Positions 25,722 through 34,348 of a stretch of 64,000 nt of DNA are shown here, piece by piece. The stretch is from Laspinema olomoucense D3b. Its GTDB lineage: Bacteria; Cyanobacteriota; Cyanobacteriia; Cyanobacteriales; Laspinemataceae. Location: contig NZ_JAMXFA010000007.1 in the NCBI RefSeq assembly GCF_025370785.1, positions 62,001-126,000 of the forward strand. The letters are read 5' to 3'. Position numbers and translations under genes: made by a program. The notes under the pieces were generated by a model. The model ran no database searches. It saw only the letters and a program-made list of their open reading frames with translations, and was not told where the DNA came from. How positions within the stretch are numbered: position 1 is the stretch's first letter; each line of letters begins with the position of its first letter.

Positions 25722-27290
25722 GTGACCTCACAACAAAGCCGCCAAAATCAGCTTCATCAATTCATCGTGACTTCAGCGCAAATGAGCGCTATTGAAGGAC
25801 GACTCTTTGCAGCGGGAATGCCTGTAGCTGCTTTGATGGAAAAGGTGGCCCAAGCTATTTTTAAGCGGGTGATTGCCCTATATCCTCATCCCCGAGTCCG
25901 ACGAATTGGCGTTTTGGTGGGTCCGGGTCACAATGGCGGGGATGCTTTGGTGGTGGCCCGAGAGTTACATTTTGCTGGATATGAGGTGCTGATTTATCGA
26001 CCCCTTTCTAAAGGTAAGGAGTTAACGGGTCAGCATGGGGAATATGTGGCGAGTTTGGGGGTTAAATTTCATGACCAAATCGAACCGCTTCTGGATTGCG
26101 ATTTGATTGTCGATGGATTATTTGGATTCGGATTAGAACGGTCTATTTCTGGGGAGATAGCTGAGGGAATTAACCGATTAAATGCACAGTCTCAACCCGT
26201 GATTAGTATTGATTTACCCTCGGGGTTGCATACGGATACGGGAGCAGTTTTAGGAACGGCAATTCAGGCGAATCATACCTTATGCTTGGGGTTATGGAAG
26301 TTAGGTTTATTTCAGGATCAAGCGTTGGCTTATGTGGGAAAGGCGGAATTAATTGATTTTGATATCCCTTTGGCGGATATTCAGGCGGTGTTAGGCGATC
26401 GCCATCCCATCCACCGGATTACCTCAACGGTGGCGATCGCCCATCTCCCGCTTCCTCGTCCCCAATTGACCCATAAGTATAAAGAAGGACATCTCCTGGC
26501 AATTTGTGGTTCGCAACGATATATGGGTGCGGCCCTATTATGCGGGTTGGGTGCTAAGGCATCCGGTGTGGGAATGTTGACGATCGCCGTTCCCAACTCG
26601 CTCAAACCTTACATGAGTCAGCAATTAGCCGATGCCTTGGTTGTCGGATGTCCAGAAACGGCATCCGGGGCGATCGCTCATTTGCCCGATAGCATTGATT
26701 TGAGTTCCTTTGGGGCGATCGCCTGTGGCTGTGGCTTGACCCTGGATGGGATGGGAGTCGTCCAAGCGGTATTAGAAAGCGATCGGCCCTTGATTTTAGA
26801 TGCCGATGGATTAAATGCTTTGGCGCAATTGGGGACTATTCCCACCCTCTGCCAACGACAAGCTTTTACCCTGTTGACCCCCCATCCCGGAGAATTTAAG
26901 CGGCTGTTTCCCCCGGATCAGGATGAATCTGAGGATTTGGTGAGGGCCGTGCGTCGGGCTTCTGAGCAAACTGGCGCTGTGGTAATGCTCAAACAAGCTA
27001 GAACAGCGATCGGCTATCCCGATGGATCGGTTTGGATTAACCCCGAAAGCACCCCGGCATTAGCACGAGGTGGCAGTGGTGATGTTTTAACGGGGTTATC
27101 CAGTGGCTTAATCGCTCAGGCGATCGCCCGAAAAATTCCCGTAGAACCCCTCGTGCAAACCGCAGTATGGTGGCACGCCCAAGCTGCTATTTCTGCTGCC
27201 CTGGCTCGCACTGAGTTAGGGGTGGATGCGGTGACTTTAAGCGAGTTTTTACTCCAGGTATTGCCGCAGTTCACGCGATCGGGCAATTAG
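25722..27290 (+). CDS. nnr: Bifunctional NAD(P)H-hydrate epimerase / ADP-dependent dehydratase
   Basis: 522 residues, the fused YjeF_N + carbohydrate-kinase-like form. The start is GTG at 25722; the epimerase N-terminal signature IVTSAQMSAIEGRLFAAGM requires a start upstream of the internal Met. The N domain has GPGHNGGDALVVARELHFAG and DLIVDGLFGFGL. The C domain has ILDADGLNAL, LTPHPGEFKRLF and GGSGDVLTGLSSGL, the anion-hole and catalytic Asp motif. The enzyme repairs hydrated NADH and NADPH. Confidence 0.94.
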   Translation: MTSQQSRQNQLHQFIVTSAQMSAIEGRLFAAGMPVAALMEKVAQAIFKRVIALYPHPRVRRIGVLVGPGHNGGDALVVARELHFAGYEVLIYRPLSKGKELTGQHGEYVASLGVKFHDQIEPLLDCDLIVDGLFGFGLERSISGEIAEGINRLNAQSQPVISIDLPSGLHTDTGAVLGTAIQANHTLCLGLWKLGLFQDQALAYVGKAELIDFDIPLADIQAVLGDRHPIHRITSTVAIAHLPLPRPQLTHKYKEGHLLAICGSQRYMGAALLCGLGAKASGVGMLTIAVPNSLKPYMSQQLADALVVGCPETASGAIAHLPDSIDLSSFGAIACGCGLTLDGMGVVQAVLESDRPLILDADGLNALAQLGTIPTLCQRQAFTLLTPHPGEFKRLFPPDQDESEDLVRAVRRASEQTGAVVMLKQARTAIGYPDGSVWINPESTPALARGGSGDVLTGLSSGLIAQAIARKIPVEPLVQTAVWWHAQAAISAALARTELGVDAVTLSEFLLQVLPQFTRSGN

Positions 27291-27341
27291 GAATTTCACT
27301 CCAATTAAAAATCGGGTTTCCTGGCAACTAACATCCACACC

Positions 27342-27598
27342 AAACAACACCCAAGACTTACTCGCTGAGTGATTTCCTCTTTTTTGCAATGTTCGCAGTT
27401 TCCCTAACTTAAACAGTTTAGGATTATTTCTGCCGAGTCCACTATTTGAGGAAATATCAGCCCTTAGTTTGGGTGTTGTTCGGGTTTTGGTACGAGACAA
27501 ATGTTAGATTAAACAGCTTGAACCTCTTTAAGCTAATTTGAACTTGGCTGTTGTAATCTGCCAAGGAAGCTCTTTCCGCTTCCATATATTTAATTTAG
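27342..27598. repeat. Structured 255-bp repeat element, copy 1
   Basis: Non-coding and closely matched by a second copy at 27835-28100. A 12-bp outer stem AACAACACCCAA (27343-27354) pairs with TTGGGTGTTGTT (27469-27480). Inside are ATTTCCTC/GAGGAAAT and a CTAACTTAAACAGTTTAG hairpin. Downstream lie AGCTTGAACCTCTTTAAGCT and a GGAAGC-TCTTTCC-GCTTCC hairpin (27566-27584). No open frame is shared by both copies. It could be a structured RNA gene or a MITE-like element. Confidence 0.7.
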
Positions 27599-27834
27599 CA
27601 CGCTTTTGAGTAATGGCAAGGGAATGATATAAAACTTTACTTAATTTACCCGAGGCTGGGTTACCTCGTAAGTTTATCTGAATTCCGGGCAGAACATGGG
27701 ATGAATGCTTGTTTCCGGAGTAGATTCTGATTAGGGAGCAGCGCGCTCGCCACTTCTCCTATTCTTCACGAGACTCCATGCGATCGCCCCCAGAGGGATT
27801 TTAAAAATTGAGACTGACGGGCAACTGCCCGCCA

Positions 27835-28100
27835 AACAAAACAACACCCAAGACCGACTTGCTGAGTGATTTCCTCTCCATTTCAATGTTCGCAGGCTGC
27901 CTAACTTAAAAAGTTTAGGAGTATTGCTGCCGATTCCACGATTTGAGGAAATATCAGACTTTGGTTTGGGTGTTGTTCGGGTTTTGATACGACGAGACAG
28001 ATGTTAGATTAAACAGCTTGAACCTCTTTAAGCTAATTTGAACTTGTCTGCTGTTTTCTGCCAGGGAAGCTCTTTCGGCTTCATTTATTAATGTATCATC
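27835..28100. repeat. Structured 255-bp repeat element, copy 2
   Basis: Same architecture as copy 1, offset by about 495 bp. The outer stem at 27840-27851 and 27966-27977 is identical in sequence to copy 1. The GATTTCCTC/GAGGAAATATC inner pairing and the AGCTT...AAGCT and GGAAGC...GGCTTC hairpins are kept, while loop and linker bases differ. The 230 bp between the copies is unrelated to either. Confidence 0.7.
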
Positions 28101-28599
28101 ATTTTTCGGGAATGCAAGCCTTAGAAATAAAGGTTTACATAAATCTGAGCAAAGTATCTCCAAAGTATGAATTTAAGTAAACATTTCTTTCCCACCCGGG
28201 ATCACTCCTGTGCAAAAGGGTTGCGGCTACCGAGTTGGAGACCTTTCTCTAAAGTATTGGTGTATCAGATGCAAGGCACAGGAAATTGGGGTTCTGCCCT
28301 AAAATTTAGGAAGAATCAGCAGGGAGTTATCACCAACAAGGCTCCAGTGGGAGAAAACTGAGCACCCGGCCCCACTCCATTGCTCCAAACCACTCCAAAC
28401 CGCAGAAATATCAAATATCAGGGGACCCACTCCAGCTATCTACTTCTAAAGAAAGATGCGCTATCCCTGAATTTTTTCCTAGAGTAAGTCCACTTATTAT
28501 CAACGATCGCGCGGGTTAACTTTGAGAATGGGGATACCCGTGGCAACTTTGTTTTCAGGGTCAGATCAATTCTGACCGCTTTTATTTGGAGGTTTCACA
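28101..28599. other. 499-bp intergenic stretch before the lipoprotein gene
   Basis: No gene is supported. The last 100 bp should hold the promoter of the lipoprotein gene, but I do not see a clear -35/-10 pair. Its ribosome site GGAGG sits at 28588-28592. Confidence 0.4.
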
Positions 28600-29295
28600 A
28601 TGTTAAATAGATTTAATAAGACATCCCTTAACAAACGCAGCCCTCTGGTTCGCGGATCTTCCCTGTTTGGAAAGGTTAACGGTGCGATCGCCTTAGGACT
28701 GATGCTCCTGGTGCTGCCTGCTTGCGAGGCGGCGGATCAAACAACGACTACAACCACCACAGAAACCGGAACTGATGCCACCACAGAAACCGGAACTGAC
28801 ACCACCATGACTCCCGCGCCGGGAACTGACACCAGTATGACTCCTGCGCCGGGGACTGAGACCACCACAGCAGCGGGAACTGACACCACCATGACTCCTG
28901 GGTCGGGAACTACAACCACTCCCGGCATGGAGAGTACCGGAATGACTACGGAGCTAGAGGAAGTTTCAGACAATCCTGACCAGTTTATGGGTCAAACGGT
29001 GACTCTCAATGGTGAAGTCGCAGAAGTGCTTGGACCTAATGTTTTCCGGATCCAAGAAGATGAGGCTGTTGGGGGGAGTGATCTGATTGTAATTACTACT
29101 GATTCCCAAATGCCGGTGACGCAAGATAGCCAAGTCCAGGTGACGGGAGAAGTTCGGGAACTGGTGATGACTGAAATCGAACGCGATTACAAGCCGGGTT
29201 GGGATGATACGACTCGGACTCGCATAGAACGGGAATACACCGATCGCCCTGCAATTGTGGCTCAGTCTGTGGAGCAAGTGACGACTACTCCTTAA
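28600..29295 (+). CDS. Thr-rich putative lipoprotein with OB-fold-like C-terminal domain
   Basis: 231 residues, ATG with a strong GGAGG seven bases upstream. A long positively charged leader ends in a hydrophobic core and LPAC at Cys42, a lipobox, so the protein is probably anchored in a membrane by a lipidated Cys. Residues 47-115 are a low-complexity linker of Thr, Gly, Pro and Met built from imperfect repeats such as GTDTTMTPAPGTDTS, also visible as DNA repeats. The C-terminal domain (NPDQFMGQTVTLNGEVAEV and FRIQEDEA, then SQVQVTGEVREL) resembles small OB-fold stress or nucleic-acid-free binding domains. A function cannot be assigned. Confidence 0.75.
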   Translation: MLNRFNKTSLNKRSPLVRGSSLFGKVNGAIALGLMLLVLPACEAADQTTTTTTTETGTDATTETGTDTTMTPAPGTDTSMTPAPGTETTTAAGTDTTMTPGSGTTTTPGMESTGMTTELEEVSDNPDQFMGQTVTLNGEVAEVLGPNVFRIQEDEAVGGSDLIVITTDSQMPVTQDSQVQVTGEVRELVMTEIERDYKPGWDDTTRTRIEREYTDRPAIVAQSVEQVTTTP

Positions 29296-29296
29296 A

Positions 29297-29542
29297 TTAG
29301 GCTGAGGAGATCGCCTGCGGAGTCTCTAAATAAAAAGAGAAGAGAACCGGAGTTCTCTTCTCTTTTGTGTTGGTGGGGTTTTGGGATGGGTGGCGATCGC
29401 CGCATAAAGATTGCCCTTTTAATTTCTTCCGCAACATCTGCTGCTGCTTCTTGAGTTGTCGTTGCCTTGCACTGCCGCCTTTGCCCTTGGTATTTCTCCC
29501 CTGACTCCGAGGAGACTCCCAGCTTTTGAGCCGTTGAGCCAT
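29297..29542 (-). CDS. Small very basic hypothetical protein
   Basis: 81 residues starting MAQRLKSWESPRSQGRNT, with AAGGA seven or eight bases before the ATG. The first 50 residues are Lys/Arg/Gln-rich (KKQQQMLRKKLKGQ), suggesting nucleic-acid contact. The last 30 residues run through the 15-bp terminator hairpin at 29333-29366 and look like read-through of non-coding DNA, so the original stop codon may have been lost. The N-terminal part is the better supported portion. Confidence 0.5.
   Translation of the reverse strand: MAQRLKSWESPRSQGRNTKGKGGSARQRQLKKQQQMLRKKLKGQSLCGDRHPSQNPTNTKEKRTPVLFSFYLETPQAISSA
29333..29366. terminator. Bidirectional intrinsic terminator
   Basis: A perfect 15-bp stem AAAAGAGAAGAGAAC / GTTCTCTTCTCTTTT with a CGGA loop. 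The A- and T-rich outer ends give U-runs in both directions. It terminates the lipoprotein gene on the plus strand, and the small basic ORF overlaps it on the minus strand. Confidence 0.8.
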
Positions 29543-29693
29543 TGTCTTAGTCCTTCTGTATGTAATCTTGATTAATCAAACTATCTTACCATTTTAGCTT
29601 GGCTTTCCTCGGACTTGTCAAGTCCGCAGTTGAAAAATTGGAACAATCGGTGGTTCTGGAGTTCATACGCAATTCGGTTGTGACAGGTCTATC

Positions 29694-29778
29694 AAAACCC
29701 GCACCCTGAAGGGTCTGGCTCCAGGGACGTAGACGCGCTAGCGGCTTCGGTGAAGGGTAGCCTGCCTGCGCAGGCTAA
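29694..29778. repeat. Dispersed repeat family B copy
   Basis: AAAACCCGCACCCTGAAGGGTCTGG, GCTCC, and about 55 bp later GCCTGCCTGCGCAGGCTAA. It is a variant of the paired-hairpin element seen at 46051, 48042, 50920, 51151 and 51264, with an extra 25-bp insertion between the two halves. Confidence 0.7.
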
Positions 29779-29844
29779 AAGAGAAAATCGACTTCTACCA
29801 ACCGGATTTGGTATCAGGTCCCCACCCGCTTGCAGAAAACCACA

Positions 29845-29885
29845 AAAATAGGGGTTCCCAGCTTTTGACTAAGAACCCCTATTTT
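29845..29885 (-). terminator. Intrinsic terminator downstream of tRNA-Leu(CAA)
   Basis: 13-bp arms AAAATAGGGGTTC (29845-29857) and GAACCCCTATTTT (29873-29885) around a 15-nt loop. The U-rich end of the minus-strand transcript falls 20-60 nt after the tRNA 3' end. Confidence 0.75.
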
Positions 29886-29905
29886 ATTCTTCCGATTTTA
29901 GAGAG

Positions 29906-29987
29906 TGGGCGAGGCGAGAGTCGAACTCGCACGACCGAAGCCGCCACATTTTGAGTGTGGTGCGTCTACCAATTTCGCCACTCGCCC
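29906..29987 (-). tRNA. tRNA-Leu (anticodon CAA)
   Basis: 82 nt. Acceptor arms GGGCGAG / CTCGCCC with discriminator A; D-loop with AATTGGTAGA; anticodon stem CCACA / TGTGG around loop CTCAAAA (anticodon CAA); a class-II long variable arm (CGGCTTCGGTCG); and T-arm GCGAGTTCGACTCTCGC. The 3' CCA is not encoded. Its 5' end overlaps the 3' end of the M48 peptidase reading frame by 22 bp. Confidence 0.97.
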
Positions 29988-30841
29988 TTTTTCTCGGTTT
30001 CACTACTATAACACATTTTTCCCTTTTGCAACAAAGTTTCATAATCTTTGCTGCTGGCCCAGCGATCAATCTCTCTAGCCCTTAATACAGGCAGAGGATG
30101 GGTGAGTTGGCCGGTTTGGGCTTCCCTGAGCAGAAGGCCCAGTTCGGTACTGCTGCTCTCATCGTAAGCCCGCGCTTGGGCGAGAAAGGCATCCAAATTG
30201 AGTTGGGGAGCCAGAGTCGGGGAACCCCCGGCCAATTTCATTAGGACCGAGCTCACGACTCGCGAGTCCTGGGTTGCTAATAAGGCGGCGCGATCGCAGC
30301 TAAACTCGGCGCATCTGACCCACTGCAAAATTTGACTTTGGAGAGTTTGGGCAATCAAAGCCCCCACCGTCGAAAGTTGTCCTGCCGCTAACATGATCAG
30401 ATTCGCCAGGGTCAAATAAACCCCATGTTCGCATTTGAGATGTCCGAGCTCATGTCCGATCACCGCCTGGATTTCTGCCGGTGTCAGCAATTCAATCAGC
30501 GAGGTGTGAATCACCACAAAGGGTTTTTTGCCCCGCATCGCGAAGGTATAAGCATTCGGCATCGGATGTTGACGAACATAGAGTTCCGGGGTCTCCAAAT
30601 CCAAAACCTGGCAGGCTTCCTTGAGCAACTGATGCAACTCGGGCAACTGTTGCTCACTGACCAAAACGCTAGAAGCAATATTATCCAGGTAAAAAAATTG
30701 TTCCCCAATCGAACCAAGCAACTGGCGGACGATCAGGTCCAGTCCAGGGAGTTGCTTGAGGGATTGGGTTGCTTCTAGATCCAGAGGATGACGAAAGCCA
30801 TCTGCTTTGAGTCCGATCAGGGTTGTTTTTGGGAAAGCCAT
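29966..30841 (-). CDS. M48-family zinc metallopeptidase
   Basis: 291 residues. The active site is AVIGHELGHLKCEHG (HExxH, residues about 135-150), with a downstream Glu in CAEFSCDRAALLATQD, where the helix EFSCDR carries the third zinc ligand typical of M48. A hydrophobic stretch (TLANLIMLAAGQLSTVGALIAQ) follows the HExxH helix, so the protein is probably membrane-associated, as HtpX relatives are. The last codons (MCYSSETEKKGEWRNW and stop) run into the tRNA-Leu gene. murA lies 83 bp upstream on the same strand. Function in membrane-protein quality control is inferred from the family. Confidence 0.9.
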   Translation of the reverse strand: MAFPKTTLIGLKADGFRHPLDLEATQSLKQLPGLDLIVRQLLGSIGEQFFYLDNIASSVLVSEQQLPELHQLLKEACQVLDLETPELYVRQHPMPNAYTFAMRGKKPFVVIHTSLIELLTPAEIQAVIGHELGHLKCEHGVYLTLANLIMLAAGQLSTVGALIAQTLQSQILQWVRCAEFSCDRAALLATQDSRVVSSVLMKLAGGSPTLAPQLNLDAFLAQARAYDESSSTELGLLLREAQTGQLTHPLPVLRAREIDRWASSKDYETLLQKGKMCYSSETEKKGEWRNW

Positions 30842-30924
30842 ACCAGTTTAGGGACTAACGTCTGATGACAGAGAATTTAGAGGTTTTCTTGGCAGAAAAG
30901 AATTCCGGAAACCTCATTGCCCTT

Positions 30925-32316
30925 TCATTTTAGTGCGGATTGAGAAGATTGGATGGGGCTGGAGTTCCCTTCGCTCTCCGGAGGAGCCGGTTCGCGCTTG
31001 ATCCGAACTCCGAGCTGTTGGAGTTTGAGATCGAGGTTTTCGTAGCCGCGATCCAGGTGCTGCAACCCTTGAATGGTTGTTTTACCCTGAGCGGCTAAAG
31101 CGGCGATCGCCAAGGCTGCCGAGGCGCGAAGGTCTGTTGCCATAACCGGAGCACCTGTCAGATGGGGTACACCCCGAACGATCGCCGTATGGCCTTTAAC
31201 GCGAATATCGGCTCCCATGCGATTTAACTCAGCCACATGGCGCAGGCGATTTTCAAAGACGGTTTCGCTAATCAGGCTATCCCCATTACTCACCGTCAGC
31301 AAGGCCATAAATTGAGCCTGCATATCCGTGGGAAATCCCGGATAGGGCAAGGTTTCGATATCTGTTGCCTGAATGATATCTGGTCCAATTACCCGCAGGC
31401 GATCGGGGCCTTCGGCAATGATTTGCGCGCCGGTTTGCCGCAGCTTGGAAATCACCGGAGTCAGATGGTCGCTGATCACGGGATACAGACTGATATCCGA
31501 GCGAGAAATTGCTCCAGCGACTAAAAAAGTCCCGGCTTCAATGCGATCGGGAATGATGGGATAGTCAGCCGTATGCAGCCGGGGAACCCCTTCAATCACA
31601 ATGGTTTTAGTTCCGGCACCGCGAATTTTTGCGCCTAGAGCGTTACAGAAGTTAGCCAAATCGATGACTTCTGGCTCTTGGGCGACATTATCCAGGATGG
31701 TTTCTCCATCAGCGAGGGTTGCCGCCATCATCAGGGTTTCGGTGGCACCGACGCTGGGATAGTCGAGGTAAAATTTAGCGCCTTTTAAGCGGCGATCGCG
31801 TCCCGGGACGGACGCATGAACCATACCATGCTCGATATAAACATTGGCACCGAGGGCTTGTAGTCCGCGAACGTGGATATCCACAGGTCGGGCCCCGATC
31901 GCACAGCCCCCGGGAAGGGGAACATGGGCTTCTCCCAATCGGGCCAATATAGGTCCAATGGCAAAGAAACTGGCCCGCAGTTGGCTGACTAATTCGTAGG
32001 GGGCTTCTGAAGTCGTGATATCGCGAGCGTTGATATCCAGGACATCGCCATTCCATTGAAGATCGACGCCGAGGGCCGACAGCACTTGACCCATGCGAAT
32101 CGCATCGACCAGGGAGGGCACGTTCCGTAACCGACAGGGTTCCGGACAGAGCAGGGACCCCGCCATGATGACTAAGGCGGCATTTTTGGCCCCGCTAATT
32201 TTGACTTGTCCTTGCAGGGGATGGCCTCCCCAAATGTGCAGGACCGAGGGATCAGATTCGTGAGCGTTGGTGATGTTGAGCGAACCGAGAGAGGCAGTAA
32301 TAGGTCTATCCTCCAA
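30925..32316 (-). CDS. murA: UDP-N-acetylglucosamine 1-carboxyvinyltransferase
   Basis: 463 residues, the EPT/MurA fold. [15 protein letters not shown] is the N-terminal UDP-sugar site, [13 protein letters not shown] carries the catalytic Cys that binds PEP and fosfomycin, and [13 protein letters not shown] and [12 protein letters not shown] are further family blocks. It catalyses the first committed step of peptidoglycan precursor synthesis in the cytoplasm. The N-terminal 25 residues before [14 protein letters not shown] are an extension relative to E. coli MurA, and an internal start is possible. It is transcribed in the same direction as the M48 gene and tRNA-Leu(CAA). Confidence 0.95.
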   Translation of the reverse strand: MEDRPITASLGSLNITNAHESDPSVLHIWGGHPLQGQVKISGAKNAALVIMAGSLLCPEPCRLRNVPSLVDAIRMGQVLSALGVDLQWNGDVLDINARDITTSEAPYELVSQLRASFFAIGPILARLGEAHVPLPGGCAIGARPVDIHVRGLQALGANVYIEHGMVHASVPGRDRRLKGAKFYLDYPSVGATETLMMAATLADGETILDNVAQEPEVIDLANFCNALGAKIRGAGTKTIVIEGVPRLHTADYPIIPDRIEAGTFLVAGAISRSDISLYPVISDHLTPVISKLRQTGAQIIAEGPDRLRVIGPDIIQATDIETLPYPGFPTDMQAQFMALLTVSNGDSLISETVFENRLRHVAELNRMGADIRVKGHTAIVRGVPHLTGAPVMATDLRASAALAIAALAAQGKTTIQGLQHLDRGYENLDLKLQQLGVRIKREPAPPESEGNSSPIQSSQSALK

Positions 32317-32611
32317 AATCAGTGGATGTGGTACACCTTTCGATTTGGTTTTGATTCTACCGGAAATATTTTAGTTGTCCAGATTTATACCTAAAAAAAT
32401 CAATTCCGGTAATCCCTGATCCCAATAAAATCTTACCGTCAGCTATTTTGTGTCCAGTGATGCAGGTTTCACGGCGAGGAGCTCCTCACGGCCCGCATCA
32501 TTTTGGAGAACAATTTTAGTGGGTGTCTTCTGGTGTACCTTAACTGGACATTCCTCAAAAGTGTAGTAGGTAGATGACGTAATTGGGAAAAAACTTTTTT
32601 AAATTGACCCC
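32317..32611. other. Divergent intergenic region between murA and tRNA-Leu(CAG)
   Basis: No gene seen. It must hold the murA promoter on the minus strand. A perfect 12-bp palindrome GAGGAGCTCCTC lies within CACGGCGAGGAGCTCCTCAC near 32472-32490. Confidence 0.4.
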
Positions 32612-32640
32612 TTGACATCTAGGAGGAACTGAGGCACTAT
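32612..32640 (+). promoter_or_regulatory. Sigma70-type promoter of tRNA-Leu(CAG)
   Basis: A perfect -35 TTGACA at 32612-32617, a 17-nt spacer and -10 CACTAT at 32635-32640. The tRNA starts 30 bp beyond the -10, consistent with a short leader. Confidence 0.65.
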
Positions 32641-32669
32641 GGTAAATCGCAGTGCAAAACTGCTTTTTC

Positions 32670-32753
32670 GCGGAACTGGCGGAATTGGTAGACGCGCTAG
32701 ATTCAGGTTCTAGTGTCCGCAAGGACTTCCGGGTTCAAGTCCCGGGTTCCGCA
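32670..32753 (+). tRNA. tRNA-Leu (anticodon CAG)
   Basis: 84 nt. Acceptor GCGGAAC / GTTCCGC with discriminator A; D-loop AATTGGTAGA; anticodon stem CTAGA / TCTAG around TTCAGGT (anticodon CAG); long variable arm TGTCCGCAAGGACTT; T-arm CCGGGTTCAAGTCCCGG. CCA is not encoded. The TrmH-type methyltransferase gene follows 23 bp later and may share its transcript. Confidence 0.97.
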
Positions 32754-32776
32754 TCTACACTCCATTTAATAACCCA

Positions 32777-33574
32777 ATGTTGACGAGCCTTCAGAATCCT
32801 CTGGTCAAGCAGATGCGGAAGTTGCACGCCGCAAAGGAGCGCGATCGCCAGCAGATGTTTTTGTTGGAAGGGACGCACCTACTGGAGGAAGCCTGTGGGG
32901 TGGATTATCCCCTAGAGGTGGTCTGTTTTACCCCGGAGTGGCAAGGGCGGTATCCTGAATTATGGGAAACCGTGACCCAGCGATCGCCCCGGTGTGAACT
33001 CGTCAATGAAGCAGTCCTCAAAGCAATGGCGACTACAGTCCAACCCGATGGGGTCGTGGCAGTCGCCAAACGGCGCCAGTCGGCGGTCCCCTCGATTCCC
33101 CAATCCGGGTTGACCCTCGCCTTGGAAACCCTCCAAGACCCCGGTAATCTCGGCACCTTGATTAGAACCGCTGCTGCCACTGGAACTCAAGGCATTTGGC
33201 TGAGTGCTGATAGTGTGGATGCAGCATCTCCAAAAGTGTTACGCGCCTCTGCGGGACAATGGTTTCGCTTGCCGGTTTCCGTCAGTGCGGACTTGAAAAC
33301 CGATGTCATCCGCGCACAACAACAAGGGGTGCAGGTCATTTCTACCACCGCCGATGCACCCCTAACCTATTGGGAAATTGATTATCGTCAGCCCACTTTA
33401 GTCTTACTCGGCAATGAAGGCGCAGGATTATCCGCCGACTTACTCTCTACCGCTGATCATCAAGTTCGGATTCCCCTGCATTCTGGGGTGGAATCTTTAA
33501 ATGTAGCGATCGCAGCCGCCTTGATTTTATATGAAGCCCTGCGTCAAACCAGCCATTCGTCCTCGGTTTCTTAA
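32777..33574 (+). CDS. TrmH/SpoU-family RNA 2'-O-methyltransferase
   Basis: 265 residues with an N-terminal substrate-binding domain (VKQMRKLHAAKERDRQQMFL) and a C-terminal SPOUT knot. Its three motifs are LQDPGNLGTLIRTAAATG (catalytic Arg), LVLLGNEGAGLSADL and GVESLNVAIAAALILYEALR. Such enzymes methylate the 2'-OH of rRNA or tRNA riboses using S-adenosylmethionine. The exact target cannot be read from sequence; the 23S rRNA enzymes of the RlmB/TsnR type are the nearest guess. It starts just 23 bp after tRNA-Leu(CAG). Confidence 0.9.
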   Translation: MLTSLQNPLVKQMRKLHAAKERDRQQMFLLEGTHLLEEACGVDYPLEVVCFTPEWQGRYPELWETVTQRSPRCELVNEAVLKAMATTVQPDGVVAVAKRRQSAVPSIPQSGLTLALETLQDPGNLGTLIRTAAATGTQGIWLSADSVDAASPKVLRASAGQWFRLPVSVSADLKTDVIRAQQQGVQVISTTADAPLTYWEIDYRQPTLVLLGNEGAGLSADLLSTADHQVRIPLHSGVESLNVAIAAALILYEALRQTSHSSSVS

Positions 33575-33598
33575 ACTGAGGCGATCGGACTCAACATC

Positions 33599-33856
33599 CT
33601 AAATTGATGAATCTTCCGCTTCTGGTTTGTGCAATTCCTTAAAAAATTCATCAATATCAGCCACTGCCTCTTCCAGATCATGGAGGGTAAAAGTCGCCTT
33701 CTCTTCTTCTGCAGTCTTAATGGCTTGCCGTTCAGCTTCGCGAGCAGATGCCGCTTTCTGGTCCTCAACCAATTGCAAACGCTCTTGCAATGCATTTAGA
33801 GAATCTAAGAATGCTTTCTCCGCTGCCTCCCGGTCTTCGTGCTGATGGTTACTCAT
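33599..33856 (-). CDS. Small acidic coiled-coil protein
   Basis: 85 residues from ATG at 33854-33856 (MSNHQHEDREAAEKAFLDSL), with GGGAG about nine bases upstream. The frame is open to 33961, but that extension does not look like protein and lacks a ribosome site. The sequence is almost entirely helical, with heptad-like Leu, Ala and Glu (LNALQERLQLVEDQKAASAR) and a short acidic C-terminal segment. No known function. It converges with the methyltransferase gene. Confidence 0.65.
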   Translation of the reverse strand: MSNHQHEDREAAEKAFLDSLNALQERLQLVEDQKAASAREAERQAIKTAEEEKATFTLHDLEEAVADIDEFFKELHKPEAEDSSI

Positions 33857-34348
33857 AACAAATTGACTCCCAATTGAATATGCACCACCCCAATTACCTC
33901 CGATTCCGGAGATGGGGACGAGTCCAAATACTATGCCCTCGGTTGTACAGTGCAGATGCATCCCTAAATTTCTAGAGCATCGGTACAGTTTTAGAGAACA
34001 AAAGACAAGAAACCAAGGTTCTGGCCCTCATTTGTTGCTCTGAGGTAGAGAGTTTGTAAAAAACCTGGGTTCTAATCTCTACTGTACCGGCACTCTAGCA
34101 GGGTTGGGCAAATTGTTTTACCCCACTGTTGGGAATGTTGCCCTACCCATCTTCTCAAGCCTGATCTAATGATCCCCATTGGGTCCGATTCCGTTCCCCA
34201 AATCAAGCTGAGTTTATCGCTTTTTGAGAAAAGTGGTTATTTTGCGATTGCCATCAAGCTACAGTAAGTCGTTAAGCCGGATAGGTGGAGGAAGGTAAAA
34301 TATCCCTGGGGTAAAAACCACCGCCTCCCCTGGATGTCAGCAATGGGT
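33857..34348. other. 492-bp intergenic stretch with an inverted-repeat-bounded element
   Basis: No gene is supported. The main content is the 127-bp element at 33972-34098. The remainder, including the stretch before the msrP stop, shows no recognisable signal. Confidence 0.45.
33972..34098. repeat. 127-bp element with 17-bp terminal inverted repeats, family-A-like core
   Basis: The ends CTAGAGCATCGGTACAG (33972-33988) and CTGTACCGGCACTCTAG (34082-34098) pair at 14 of 17 positions. The interior has AAGAAACCAAGGTTCTGGCC and AAAAAACCTGGGTTCTAAT, diverged versions of the family-A ends. This copy shows an outer inverted repeat that other copies lack. TCATC-GTACAG motifs near 11062 and 11177 may be remnants of the same end. 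Confidence 0.7.

Noticed and set aside
27249-27500. 83-codon minus-strand ORF over structured element copy 1
   Set aside because: The frame is not preserved in copy 2, so coding is not the conserved property.
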